A stretch of DNA of 64,000 nt, taken from Apis mellifera. Its lineage: Eukaryota > Arthropoda > Insecta > Hymenoptera > Apidae. Shown here in pieces: positions 34,748-49,300 of this stretch; the stretch's first letter is position 1; each line of letters opens with the position of its first letter. A program made the position numbers and the translations under genes. The stretch lies in assembly GCF_003254395.2 (NCBI RefSeq), contig NC_037638.1:9245535-9309534 (forward strand), in the 5' to 3' direction. Under the pieces are notes generated by a model. The model was given only the letters and a program-made list of their open reading frames with translations, searched no databases and had not been told where the DNA came from.

Positions 34748-37700
34748 TTGTTGAAGGGTAGTTTTCTGAAGTTGGTATTTCACTACTAAAGAAAATACCA
34801 CCCCTGCTATTATTTGATACGAAATAAATTTATAATGCAAATGATTTAAGATACTAATTTACGATGTTATGACGTAAAAATAAATACTTTTTATTATAAT
34901 CTATAGATGATATAAAAATTTTTATTCGTTACAATAAAGATATAAAATTAACATTGAATAAAATATAATGGATATGCATATATTCATATATTTTTATATT
35001 TTACATATATGAATAATATAAAATAAGATAAATAATATTATTATTATTTGTATATATTGTGTTGTATATAAAAATTTAATATACTTATTGGATAATAGAG
35101 AAGAAACTAGAAAAAAATAGAGAAAATTTCAAGAAAATCTTTAATTCAATACCTTGACCAATCCTATTACAGACCCTGAAAGCTCAATGACATAATTGCG
35201 AGAAGGCGTGTCGTGGCTTAATCTTGTTCTAGAAAACGACTGAATATTAGCAGACATTGACGGACATCCTGTACCAAATACTCTTTAAATAGACGGTATC
35301 ACGCGTATCAAAATCTTTTATGGACTTTGCAAATCATGATCATGCAGGACATTTGATTTTAATAAAAATAAGATGATATTGGCGTCGAAAAGAATTTTAT
35401 TGTTCAAGATATTGTTTCAAGATTTCAGAAATGTATTTAAAACATTCACAAATATATTTTCCTCGATTAAAAAATAGTTCAAATAGATCTACACGAATCT
35501 GTTATTTTTAATTGGAAATTTTTGCATAAGAAGATTAATTCTTTATTATCTACTTTGTTTACACTTAATATTATTAGATATTAATTTTACATATCTAATT
35601 CATGGTATGGAAATAAAAATTTAAAAATAATTTATTATATTATTTTCCATAAAATATATAATTTCTTTTTTTAAATGTAAATATCACTACTATACCAACA
35701 CTATATATATGTATAGTATTTTTTAAAGATACAAATAGTTTGCGTTGCATCGAGGTCGTTGCACAGTACACTGTAATTAACTAACATCAGTTAAACTATC
35801 AATTATTCGTTGTGTAATTGAGTTCAATGATCCATCCTAATGCAATTGTGATGTGCGATGCGCATTGCAGGTGCAACTTATGCGAGTAGTACTGTTGACA
35901 CTGATGCAGAAAACCTTTTAAGAAAAGAATCTAGCACAACAATTATTTCATTCCTTCCTTGGGGATTTAAATGGAATGAATTTAAATATAGAATTGTACA
36001 ATATTTGGAGAAATAAACATCAAGTTTTAAATCTTTTCATATTTTAAGGATTTTTAATTATATTAATCTTTATATAAAATATATTTGGTAAACTTTTGCT
36101 ATTAACTAACTAAGAAAGATTATTTTTATTTTCAATAAAGAAAATTTTTTCACACTGTTTTGAATATTGGACACTGAAGATATTTTATTGAATCGAACTT
36201 AGATTAGAACATATATAAGTAGAATATTATTTAATTGCAGATAGAGAGATTGCAAGAAAATAGAAAAAATAAACAGAAACGTAATGATAATTCTAATCAA
36301 TAACAATATTTATTATAATATTATCTATATAAACATTGACTAATATTAATAATGTATGTAGATTTACGTCAAATATATTTTGTATGCAATAAATTGATTT
36401 TTTGCATTTGCAGTTTGCCTTGAAAGTTAACTTTATTTGAATAATTTGAATCAATATCTTTCAGGATGTGAAAAATTTTTTTTCTCAGTAATCAGTAAAA
36501 ATGTCGATTCTTGGAAAATGATCTTATAGTTTACGTTTATTACATCATGTTCAAATTAAAAGAGGAGAGCTTTACTAGAGTAAATTTGTTTTTTTAATAA
36601 AATTATCGTTTTAACAAAAATTAAAAGGAAAATTTAATGTATAACAAAATTTTCAAATTTAGTAAGAAAAAGTTTTTCATTTGCATTATGAAAAGAATGA
36701 ATCTTTTTTAAGAATCATTGTACAATTATCTTTTGCCTCATTAAAATAAATTATATTTATATTATTATAAATATAAAATTCTTTAAAAACTATTCTCTAA
36801 TTATTTTTATATTTATTGTTTGAATTAATATTATCCAATATATTTATATTATTTTTAAAAAATTATATGTTATCTGAAATAAAAGAATAAAAATTTTATT
36901 CATAAAATTCTTTTTTCCATCTTTACAATATACTGGATAAATTTGATAACAAAATAGAATAGAAAGTAATTATGTTTATCATAAACATGAATCAGGAATT
37001 GTGACAATAAGAACAAATAATTATGAAGTCAACAATGTTTGAAAAACTATGATTTCAACGAAACTATTTGATGGATATTAGAACCAAATAAAACGATTAC
37101 AGAAAAAGCTAAAAAGAAAAACGAAAAAATCGATTGCCTCAAGAATTGTTTATATTGATCCTGTTTTCTAATATTATAATTTCTGATATAAAATATAAAT
37201 GATACTTTAACTCGAGTATTGTAATTTAACAAGTTGGAAAAAACATGATAATTAATGGTAAATTATACATTTTGCTCTGTTTTCAATCCTTCTTATTATC
37301 ATATCTATATCTTTTTTGTAATGTTTTCTTACTATATATTACGAATGAACCGATTTCCTGAAGAGTAGTCATAATAAATAATAATGACAGAATAAAATGG
37401 AAATTTATGATATTAGGCGTGTGAAATGTATAATTTATTAATAATGCGAATTGCAAATGAATTTCAAATATTTTTTTTTATTTTTAATTATATAATCAAA
37501 AAAAAGAGATACGTCTTATAATAATTGAATTAATGTGATATAGTATAGTATACTATAGTAATTGAATTAAAATGATAGAATTCAATATTATAAATATAAT
37601 TTTTTAAAATCTAATATTAAAATGTCTTGTAAAATCTTACAAATGTTTTTAATGTGCATAGTAATAAGGATCTACATTCATTTTTTTGTTATTTAATAAA

Positions 37701-38339
37701 TATATTCTTAATAAAGAAGTCAATTTATAAAGTTATGAGAGTTGCAAGAAAAGTGTATCATTCACAAAAGCTTTTTCTCTGGCATTAATTGATATATTAA
37801 TTTGTTAAAATGAGATAAATTGCAATAAATAAACAAAATTTAATTACGTAAATATTCTTACTACATAATAATTAATGAAAATTAATGAAATATTTTTATC
37901 CAAAGTAGTGATAAAATTAATTAGATTTATGATACGATGATCAACATTTAAACTTGATCTTTATTAATTTAAATTTAGTTAGAAATTCTATAAATTAGAA
38001 GCTATCTATATTTCTAAAAAATATATAAAGATTACGTTAGAACCTTCTTCTGGATCTTCCTTAAGAATGCAAAATATAACTATTCAATATTTCTTTATGA
38101 TTCAGAGTTAATCGAGATGAGAAAACTTCATTTCAAAATACTACTATTAATAATACTATTAATACTAAGTTTTACTTATCGTTTCATCTCAATTAACATT
38201 GAATTCAAACATTGAATTAATTTAATTAAAACTTCTCACGAAGGAGAAAAAAAGGAGGTCTTCGTTTAGAGGAAGAATCTCTCTTGAAAAAAAAAAAAAA
38301 AGATCATACTTTGTGATAAAACAAAATCATCAAATGTAT

Positions 38340-38700
38340 GAACGTAGTGCATCTCATCACTATCGTCACGTGACTCACGTAATCACGAGGGTCATATTTG
38401 ATCGAGTGTTGGGTTCGTATCGTTCGCGATCGCGAATCGAACGGTGCGAAACGAGGTCAAGCTGCTCTCGAAAGCTCTAATCGACGTGTCAAGCGTGTGG
38501 CACTGAAAGTAAAGCGGTTTGTAATTATCGTCAGTCTCGCAAGGACATAATAATCAGTCTCATTGCGGGCAAATTTACCACGCGGGGGGTGGTGGTGGGT
38601 GGAAAGAGGCGAGAGAACAGCGGTGTCGTCGCTGAAAAGCGGTGCCATTACACTCGTTAAGATTGGTTCGCATCATCGCTGACACCGCTACTTATCGTGT
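38340..38700. promoter_or_regulatory. CpG-rich pocket, candidate promoter
   Basis: A dense CpG island-like patch within A/T DNA. It contains the perfect 14-bp palindrome TTCGCGATCGCGAA at 38423-38436 and a G-rich run (GGGGGGTGGTGGTGGGTGG) near 38584-38602. A plus-strand donor-like ACAG|GTAATC follows at about 38760. Direction and target are unclear. Confidence 0.35.
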
Positions 38701-39712
38701 TATTCGATAAACCTATCGTTTCATAAATAGGTAGCGTGTTATTAAAAAGAACTGTGACAGGTAATCACGGATTTAATGATGATCAATCATTATTATTCGA
38801 AACGATTAACGATTGTCTGATTGATTGAGTCAAAATGCATTATTGATTTGTTCAAATTTTTGAATAAGATTTTTAATAAAATTCAATTTTAAAGATGGAT
38901 CAATGTTATTTTTGTATAGAATTTAACTGGATACGTATTCTAATCATAGCGAGATATTGAAAATTTCTTGAAAATATCATAAAAATAATCATAAAATATC
39001 AAGTGTAGAATTTTTGCGAGATTAAGATCCAAGGATCCTTGGTTCAACACGGAAGAATTAGTCGTAGGATCTGTTTATGTTTCACGGAATCGATTGCATT
39101 TGGAAAACTCACGATCACGTTCAAATTTGGAGAACACGTACTGGATACAGTTCAGAAGAAAAGTGGTAACTTGTGTACATAAGTTAAGAATATTGTCAAT
39201 GTTATATAATTGAAATTATCACTTGAGATATTCTTTCAACACAAATGAGTTTGTATAAATCACAATCTATTTGTGGAAAATGTATAATCATAGGAAATAA
39301 TAGAAATATGATAAGAACATTTTTTAAAATATTTTTCTTTGAAATCTCTACTTTTTTTGATATATGTTACTTTTCTTTTAAAGATTCTGAAGATAATTTT
39401 TCTAAGAAATTTAAATGAAATCTCTAATTCTCAATGAAAGTTTCAGATTTTAATATTTCCTCGAATACTTCCAAATCTCAAAATAGTTTTATTCTTTCTC
39501 TCTCTCTTGAATAATTAAAAATCGAACATTGGAAAATAATATTTAATAGTTTCACAAGTAAGGATGGAAAGAAATAAAATGAGCGCTACATAAAAGTATC
39601 GAAGCAGCAAAAGCTAACACCTTCTATCAGTCGGATGAAAAACATTCATTTCCTAGTCTATCGAATGACATACTGATGATGACCATGAAGGGAGGTGTCC
39701 CCGATATTTCGT

Positions 39713-39737
39713 TTCAAAGGATCGTATATCCTTTGAA
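39713..39737. repeat. Perfect 10-bp hairpin
   Basis: TTCAAAGGAT (39713-39722) and ATCCTTTGAA (39728-39737) are perfect inverted copies around a 5-base loop. The surrounding patch of 39590-39740 is less A/T-biased than its flanks. No function assigned. Confidence 0.5.
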
Positions 39738-42105
39738 GCGTCAACTCAACAATTTGCATTATTTTATCGATCTATCAACACGTTATTATCGGACTGGATG
39801 TTTATGCAGATAATGTTTAAATATATGCAACGTGTTTGTAATGTATCGTTCATTTAGTGGTTGGTGAGTTATTTGATAATCAGAATTTGAATGGAAATTA
39901 TTCAAAGCAATTGAACAATTTTTATTAATGTATAATATTTTATAAGGATAGATAGAAAAATATCGATGAAGAAAGTTTTGAAAGAAATAATTGTAAAAAT
40001 GATATCAGCAAATCGAAATGAGGAAGATTCATGAATTATGTACATCATTATGTACAACAATTATTTTTTAAAATCAGACATTTATATATCATAATAATAA
40101 TTCTAGAAAGATAGATGATTAAATTAAAAAATAAGGCAAATCTCTCAACTGAACAATTGAGTCAAATTAAATATAAGTTAAACTACTTTTGTCAAATATA
40201 ATTATTGATAATTTGTAACTATTTTTTACATGTTATAAAAAGAAATTGAAGAAACAAATGAGATAAATAAATATATCGAGTTTTAAAATAATAATAAAAT
40301 ATTTATTATTATTATTAATTTATCTATGTTTGCGCTAAACATATACATATATATATCTTCAAAGCAACAAACCAATATTATTCGATTAATGGAATCGAAA
40401 TGAATGTATGCGGAGGATTGATCTAAGTTTAACAAGCTAAACGAAGTTGATGAAGTTTCTTATTGAAGCGGCTATTGTTTTTTGCGCAAGAAATTTTTCA
40501 CAATTTTTGTCAAATCGTTTTAATATAATAAGAAGTATGGCCCATGGATCGAATGGTATATTAACTTAATTAATCGGAATGAAAAAAAAAAGCACAGGTG
40601 TAGCTGACGATGGAGTGAAACAGATTTCTCACATAAGGTAATATAAAAAATGGAAATATGCTGACCTCGTCGTCACTAGAGCAAGGCTCATTCCATCTGT
40701 GCTCGAAGGACTATTACAATTTCTTACATTATATCTTTTGCCATGTAGCACGCTTAATCATTGCGCATTGAAGTTGTTAGTGACAATTCTATTAGAGAAA
40801 TAAAATTACGAAACTCTTTAAAAAAATTTGCAAAATTATGGATAAATGAACGTTTATATATCGTCCATTTAGAATTATTTAATTTAATTGCTTCTAACTT
40901 TAATTACAAGCAAGATCAAGTTCTCAGTTTTAAAGTATCTTTAAAATATTTTCAAATAAAATTATTACATTAAAAATTAATCGAACTGATTATGCAATGT
41001 GATATCGATCTTTTGGTGGTTTCATCAGACTTCTTTCAACCCTGTTTAATACAAAGGTTTAACGTCAAAATCTTTTAAAACTGGTTTTAATCGGTTATAT
41101 CCCGTAGTCTAATAATACCATGCTCTAATTCCCGATGTAAGTCACACTTTTGAATCTTTAATTATTACGAGTTTACGCGAATCATTTGTCCAAGAAGTTT
41201 ATTCGAAATCATCCGCCGTCTCGATGACCAATTTACTCTCCACGTGTGATTTTAATTTATTGGCCGAAATTGTCACGATTCATTGATCTGGATGAAATCG
41301 TGTATTATATTATATTTTTTATGGATTTGTGGAATTGAAGTTATGATTTTTGAAAAAAAAAAAGAAACATTGTGTATATAACATGTAATAAAAACATAAA
41401 TTAATAGAATATAATGGATTTAATAGAATTATATATTCTATAATTAATATAAAATAATTATAGAAAATATATTATTAATGGAAAATATAATGGATTCTAT
41501 TTTACTACACTTTTTTTGAACGATCCAATAACGAATAAAGATAAAGAACGGGATGGTCACAATTGATTGTTTCAAATTATTTCAAAAATGAGGTAATAAA
41601 AAGACGAAGTGTAAACAGCATCAAGATCTTTAATTCGTGCAGATTTCAATTGGATACATCAATAGTAACAGGATCGTAGACGAACAACTGCGTCCTCTGC
41701 CGCTATTGAACGTTCTCTAAGTCGATCTCGCAAACAAGAAAGAACGTTCGTTCCTTCTCACCATCATCTCTCAAAATAACGCAATAGAATCGACGAACCT
41801 AATTGTGCCACTTATGCGAAACAAAAAAACACAAAGATATTAACAACAATTTAAAAGTAGTTCTCCAAGCTCTCCATAATTCCAGCTATACTCGATTCAC
41901 AACCTCACTAATCTTAATCGTCTATACTCCATTATCGATCTATCGTTAATTTCATTAAGAAACAAGAGAGACAACTATAAATGAGATATCACGAGACATT
42001 TCTTCGTTCTTAACAGCAAAGATTTTGAGATATAAGAAAAAATATATATATATATATAAATGATAAAAAAGATATATCGTGGAAAAAAAAAAGTTTACGA
42101 CTTAC

Positions 42106-42188
42106 AGTGTGCGGTTTGCCAAGTCTCGGAGAAGTTGCCCGAATTGGGGAACAACCGAGAGGCAATGGGAGAGCGCAAACCTTATATA
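42106..42188 (-). promoter_or_regulatory. Candidate minus-strand TATA promoter and noncoding first exon
   Basis: Read leftwards, TATATAAG (plus 42181-42188) is followed by a GC-rich leader of about 55 bases. This stops at a strong donor, ACACT|GTAAGT, with the GT at 42104-42105. The first gene downstream on this strand is the SV2-like transporter, whose first coding exon has an acceptor and untranslated leader. I infer this may be a distal first exon of that gene. Confidence 0.45.
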
Positions 42189-45100
42189 GGGGAGGCCACG
42201 AGGCACCAATATTCCCCACTCTTGCTTCGTGGAATCCGCACACAAGCGTATCTGCATCTAGAGAGGCAATGATAAGTAGTTGGGGAAAAGAAGAAACGGG
42301 ATCACGAAAAATCAGGATCAACACCGTTTTGACAAACAAATCCGAGGATAAATACGGAGGATTTCTTTTCAATCAACGCTCTTTGTCTTCTCACGATTGT
42401 TCCTTGGCCTCGTGTAGCCTCTGAAACACTGAGCCGCAGAAATTCACGAAGTTATTACATAACGAAAGCCTCGAGTGAATTCCCGCGAATGCGCACACAT
42501 CGATGACAAGAGTCGATCGTTGGACGCCGGCGAGAAATTATATGTCGCTGTACCAATGACGGAGTTTTTCAAATTTTTCGAGATGAATTCGCGTTTAGAG
42601 TGTTCGAGAACAGGGGACTGAAAAAAAAGAACTGTAATTTCAGTCGCACGTGCGGTTGAGACGTTCGGTTCCAACGAGGATCAATCGAGACGTTCAATTC
42701 GTTTAAATCAGTTCCCCAGCTGTTTTGCGTTTATCGGTGATGTTTGATAGGAAGATTCCCGATTAAGAAACGAGTGAAATTCAGTGTTATATGATTGAAA
42801 AGAATGAAAGGGGAATGGATTTTCATATATTCCTCGAATTTTTGAAAGGAACGAAGTTTTCTTCTCTCGAGTTAAGATTTGTCTTAACTAATATGTGTGA
42901 AATCAGAAGGCATTTCGTTATTATCTGCGCATCACTCAGTATTGTACAAACATAAATCTAGACAAATAATCTGAATTGATTTATTGTACCTTCCTGAACT
43001 TGCTTTTTTCCCTTCTTTGTCGTCAATTTTATAGAATGCTAGAAACGCTAGTATATGTTCGAAAAACTTTAACATTTGTTCCAGATCTTAAGATGAACGT
43101 TCTTAGGGAAGAGAGTGTATTTAATGAATCATTCAATAATTTTTTTTTAAATTTGATGGATAAACAAATGATAAATCAAGTTATTAAAAGATATATAATT
43201 GTGCCTGATTACTAAAGCATTGTGATATTTCATCTTTTTGTTGTCTCTTACACAATATTACTTAGTTACATCATTGACGAAAAGATAAAATGATTTTCTA
43301 AAATACACTTTGTTTATTATTTCTATATTATATATTATTACTAATTATTGTTAATTAGTTGAAAACTCACGTTTAAAACAAAGTTTTAAAATAACCTTCG
43401 TGTATTAAAAATAATCGCAATTTAAAAATTGCATCGTCACTGCTGATGGTAGCAAAATTTTAAAAGAGAAGCTTTTTAAAATGTATATTCTTAGAAAATT
43501 ATAATAATCCTATTATTAATTATTAATTAGTTATTGCAGTTTTTGATAAATTTATAAAAACAAAAATATTGTACTTATAAAATTTTTTTTGAAGTGATAG
43601 TAATATAAAAGGTTTTTCAAAAATTTCAATCATTACTTAGAAATTAAATTATCCATATTTTGAAAAAAATATGAGTTTGAGCATCCTCGAAAATGCGGAT
43701 CGGATATAATGATTTACGTGATCCAGATAGATTATATGTTATGCAGAAGATAAATTAATGGCTCATAAAATCAATCAACGGGGAAAACAGGACCGAAATT
43801 GAACGCGAATTGTATCGCTAATTGCGCAGCGGGGGCATCAATCATGTGGGTTTACCAACTTTAAAAAGATACACGTCAACTCATGTTGGAAGAAACGTGA
43901 TAATGAAGAGACTGTTTGTACTCAATAAATCTTACTACGGCTTAACAAGCGGCAAACTGGAACCAGGTTTTTTTCAATACTCGCACACGCGAAATTCGTA
44001 TGATTATCGATAAACTTCGGGAAGTTCGTACTAGTATAGGAAATGACAATTATTATTATTATTTTTTTTTTTTATTTATTAAGAAAACTTTAATATTTTA
44101 ATCTTTTAATGTTTTATGTTATGTCAATTGTGCAAACATGTGTTCGATTCGTATTTATTTTTCATTACAAAACGAGACGAGGTTTGCGCGTGTATTATAC
44201 AATTGCATCTTGAATCGTGCTATTTTGAGATTCTTTGATGAAAATAATACAATGCTACAATTCTTCTTATCAATTGGAATTTTTTTAAAAGTTCAAATAT
44301 ATAAGTTGAAATATGATTATGATAAATGTAGAAATTCACGATAAAACGGATATACAATATAACGAATAAATATTATTCTTTTTTCTTGAATTTATTGAAA
44401 AATAGGAGAAAAAAAATTACTTATTATAAAAATGTTATATAAACTTGAAAGGAAATATTTTCACCGATATTTTCACAACGTGAGTTCCGGCAATTATTAT
44501 TATCAAATATTTTTCGCTTTATTATGACGAACCTTTGAGGACAAATTAAACACAACTCGCATCCACTGGCATAAAGATATCAGGCGTGATATACATCGAG
44601 AAACATGGGTTGCATTGTCTTACAACGCTCGGCATTAATATACGCAATGATATATGACTATCATGTAATCGATTGTCTCGCCGCGCAATGATTGTCTCTA
44701 TTCGCCTCCGTTTCACTCGTCGCGGATGAGTTTTCGAGTACTCTTCACGACGGAACAAGCCAGCAGGATGTTAAACGAGTTTAAATCGAGTCATTCGTGC
44801 ATTTCATTTTGTTTTCGTCTCTCACCAAAATTAGACAGATATTTGATACTTTGCAATTTGATATTTCGTTAATAATAATTTTAATAATCGACGATGCGAG
44901 ATATTTGTATCGTATTTCGAAAGTATATGTGATTAAATGTAAATTTTATGCAAAATTGAATGGTTATAATTATACATTATATTGGAAATGTTATATTATA
45001 TGAAATAAATTCTCGAAAATTAAAATCAATATAATAAAAATTGTTATTATTATTTATTAATTTTTATCTACCATTCAGTTTAAAGATTGAAAATAAAATA

Positions 45101-45849
45101 ATACAAGAAATACAAGAGGAGAATGAGAGGAGACACGTAACTGAAAGTAAGATTTTATTAGGCGCTAATCGGGTGATAGAGCAAAACAATGGCGTAGCAA
45201 TTGGAAAGTTAGTCTATATACGCAATAAATATTTTTCCGGACTATGCTCTTTGACATTCTAATCAATGATGATGTCATCGAACTTTGTTGAACTTGAAAG
45301 ACCACGTGGAGATGTGTCAGCTGTTTAAACTTACGCGCGAATACTATAAGAAAGATAACATTGCGTATTTTTATGAAATGATATTTCCCGTTTGAACAAT
45401 TGTTCATTTGCATCGAATTCAAAAAAATTTTCACAGAAACTGTGCGAACATGCATTTTTCTACGAGATGTTTTTCCCTTAATAAACGTTTCGGTTATTCA
45501 TTTATCTTATATGCAAAAAATTTTAAATAAATTCGAGAAATTTTGTTACATCGCGTCGATGTGAAATATAGAAATAAAATAAATATCGATTGTAAATAAA
45601 TTTAATCGTGATTAACAACTTCACGCTACTTTGAAAATCATGAAAATTCAATCCCAATTGAGAAAAGAAGCGTAAGAAAACGGCTCAAACTCCCTTTCAC
45701 TTTCATAATCGAAGAATCGAAACAAAGATCTTCCACTCACGCGAGCGGAGAAAAGAAACTTTCAATTATGGCATTCAAACAACAAGGGAGCAAGGATAAA
45801 ATTTCATTTCTCGAACTCTCCTAACAAGATCAGAATTAACTTATGATAT

Positions 45850-46330
45850 CATTCACGAGACACTCTGTATCTGGCGCGAGAACGAGTTCTATCGGGCTTG
45901 GTATGGCCCAAATCGGCAGAAATAGAATAGTAAGAGCGAGAGTGATCCAGTATGGTAAAGAAACGAACGTGAGCGTGTCGCGCGTTCAGGTGAGCACACG
46001 CGCGTGAAAGTAATGCGAATTATGCGCGTGCACGATCATGTGTGTCCGGCATCGTGTACATGGTGAGTAGTGAGTCATCGAGTCGTACTGACGTCATCAA
46101 CATGCTCTGGGGGCAATCAACTGGCAAGCAGCGTAAAAATCTTGCGGATCACGCGTCACATACGGTTGCACGGTTGCAGCACGATTGCAGCGTGGGTGGA
46201 TGCTGCGAGCCGCGATGAATGAGAGCTGTGCGCATTGTATCGCATCGTTTCGGCGGTAACGATTTAAGAAATTCGACGCGCTGCGCGTCATCCACGCTGC
46301 CTAACTAACTTTCCACGTACGTGAATCGAT
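45850..46330. promoter_or_regulatory. CpG-rich pocket with a CRE palindrome
   Basis: The patch is rich in CGCG and CACGCGCG-type sequence and has TGACGTCA at 46089-46096. Plus-strand donor-like sites TTCAG|GTGAGC (GT at 45990-45991) and CATG|GTGAGTAG (about 46061) suggest a rightward noncoding exon. The nearest plus-strand gene downstream is the Bcl-2 family gene at 56274. Confidence 0.35.
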
Positions 46331-49300
46331 AAGATTCGAGGGTGTAACAATACTTCTTCCTTGAAGCTAATTCGAATGTTACGTGTGAAATAAATTATCA
46401 TTCGTATGTTTAATCGTATCGAATGGAAAATATAAACGTGACGTGTACATAGACGTATGTGATAATGGAGTTATTGCGTAATTTCATTTTATTCGGTATA
46501 ATCTGTTTATATAGATTGAATTGCATAAACTATTATGACTTCTTGAACGAAATGACGTATCCATAGATCGAAAGCTGGACGTAAAAGGAATTGGATTCTT
46601 TGTTATTTAATGAAACTTTAAACTAAAGTGAAATAAAATTATGTGACCTTCACTCTATTGCATAAATTTTTTATTATCATTTTATGCAATTTTAATCTAA
46701 TTTAATGTATTTCATATAAAAGTACAAATATATTAAATATGTTCTTTGAATTCATTTAAAAAGAAAAAAAGAAATATTTTTTTTTTTTTATATATATATA
46801 CATTTATCTATCTTAAAATTTTAATGACACTTTGCTTCAATAGAATTTCTAAAGAAACCTACTTCTCTCATTAAAGATACTGTAAAATATATCCTTTTAG
46901 AGTTTCTAGGATCTAGAACTCGAGGACAGTATTGCACGTGACTCGTAGACATCCTAATTTAAATAGCAATCAATTGATCAAGAAAATCAAGTTCGTTGTA
47001 AAAGTAGGACATTTGTATTTTGATTTAAAGAAAAATAAGAGTTTTATTATATTATTTATGTTATATATTAATATTATGTTATATATATTAATATTATTTG
47101 TGTTAGATTAACATATGTTGAATGAAATTTTTTTCTAAATAGAATGATGAATGATTCATTTTAATTTTTATATGATTAAAATATATTACAATAAAAATTC
47201 AATAATGAAAAATTATCAAATAAATGTATTATTGGATTATATCTCTAAAATAATATAAATGATAATATATTTAATATTATCTCTTTTGTGTCATTTTTTT
47301 TATTCATTATTTATGGAAAAATGTATATACTTATGCTATTTTTAAATCAATGTTTTTTTTACTTATTTTTTAATTAGAGAATTTATATTCGCAACACGTG
47401 AGGAAATAGATTGATTATTTTCAACAATAAATCTATTAGTCAATGAAACTAGAATGGTCAATGAAAATGCTATTGAAAATTGTAAATTATGAACTTGTTA
47501 TATCCTTGCTAAATCCCCATCATGCTTATACAGCATTCCATTGTTGTATTTCGTTTTATTATTTCAGCAAAATTTAGATTTTTCAACATTATTAAATTTG
47601 AAATTCTCGAAAGTAAATATTTCCAAACATATATCATTTTAAACTTTATAAAACACTACAAGTTTAAAAATTTTTTTTATCTACTTAATTCTTTTTAAAT
47701 CAAATCAAATTATTAAATTAAATTAAATTAAAAAATGAAATAAATATTTTTCAATCGAAAATCAATATTTTTTAATAAATTAACATAAAATTTTAGAATC
47801 TTAAGAAGTGACATTTTTATATAATCCTTATATAACATAAAAACTTAAATTATTTGATATCTTTTTTTCATCGGTTTTCGAAAATTATTTTTCCGGATGT
47901 TGCAATTTTTCACAGTGTTAAAATTTCCAGACAAAATTGCAATATGATTGTATTCATCTTTTATATGTCATTATATGATATGCTTATCTATATTTACTAA
48001 GATATTTCAAAAACGAACAAGCAAAGTATAGAATTTTTTTTTAAAATAGAATTGAATTTCTTTGTTCATATAATATAGCATAAGGGATTAGATTTTTCTT
48101 CATAAAATGTTTCGATTTTTCTATGTATTTTATCAAATCTTTAACTATATTCAGGCTAATTTCCATTATAACAAACTTTTTTAATTTTATCAGATCTTAT
48201 ATAAATTGTCGAAAGCTTGAATTATTTATGAAGAAAGAAATATATTTTTTATTTCTAAAAATTTACAATAAAGCATCATAAAATAAACTTTCAAAATATT
48301 CAATTGTTTTATATTGCCAGAGATGTATTATATCTTCTTACGTGACATTAATGATGAATTAGCAATTTATCATTTTCATGTCACATTACAATGTATATTT
48401 TTTTTTTTTTTAATTTTGAAATTTCTGATAAAGACATGACCTTGAAATTTAAGTACTTGAATACTTAGCAATGTGATATACAATGCATTACGATTTTTTA
48501 TTCCTGCAAATATGAGCGACATTTCAAGATTTTATGGATAAACACTTTCTTTATCAGTTTATTGGAACACGTAAATCAAGTTTAAAAGTCGGAAAATTAC
48601 ATTACTTTTTTCAAAAAAAAAGTATTTAATAACAAAATTCAAATTTTAATTATTTAATACATTATTTAATTGTTAACTTTGACTTGTTAATATTATCATG
48701 TAATTTTATGCAAAGTTTCAAAAAACACATGTAACATCTTTAAAGAATCAATTCTGGATATCAAAATAAACGTGATAAGATATGTAAAAATTCTGTTTGT
48801 ACTTTATTTTTCAATTTATATATGACCTAAATTTTATAAAAAGATTTTTTTATATAGAAAAAAATTATGTTCATATTTTTTAAAAATATTTTAATTATTT
48901 TTTAAAGATAGTATAAGTAAAACAAATATAAATATTATATCCTTGTATAGTAAATATTTGTATCCAATTTTTATTGAATTAATTTAAACTGAATTTAATT
49001 ATCTAATTTTTCCAATAGTATTAAATCCTCTAACTATTAATATCAATTCATTTTGTTTAAGTGAATTTAATATTGAAAAATTCTTCATAATCATTTAAAA
49101 TTACTTAATAATTTCAGTTAAATAATTCTAGGATTCCTTGCACTGATAATTGCGTGAAACATAAATAAAAAAGAACAAATTCTCTAATTTTTTTAATTAG
49201 AACTTTTAAATTAATTTTACTAGATCATTAAAGATGGAATTTTCTTGATTTTTTTTATGATGAAGTAATGTATGTATTAATATCTTTTAAATTCATGAAA

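Noticed and set aside
42010..42424. Overlapping frames of 70-120 residues on both strands
   Set aside because: They arise in the CpG-rich pocket; the sequence is better explained as a promoter and noncoding exon.
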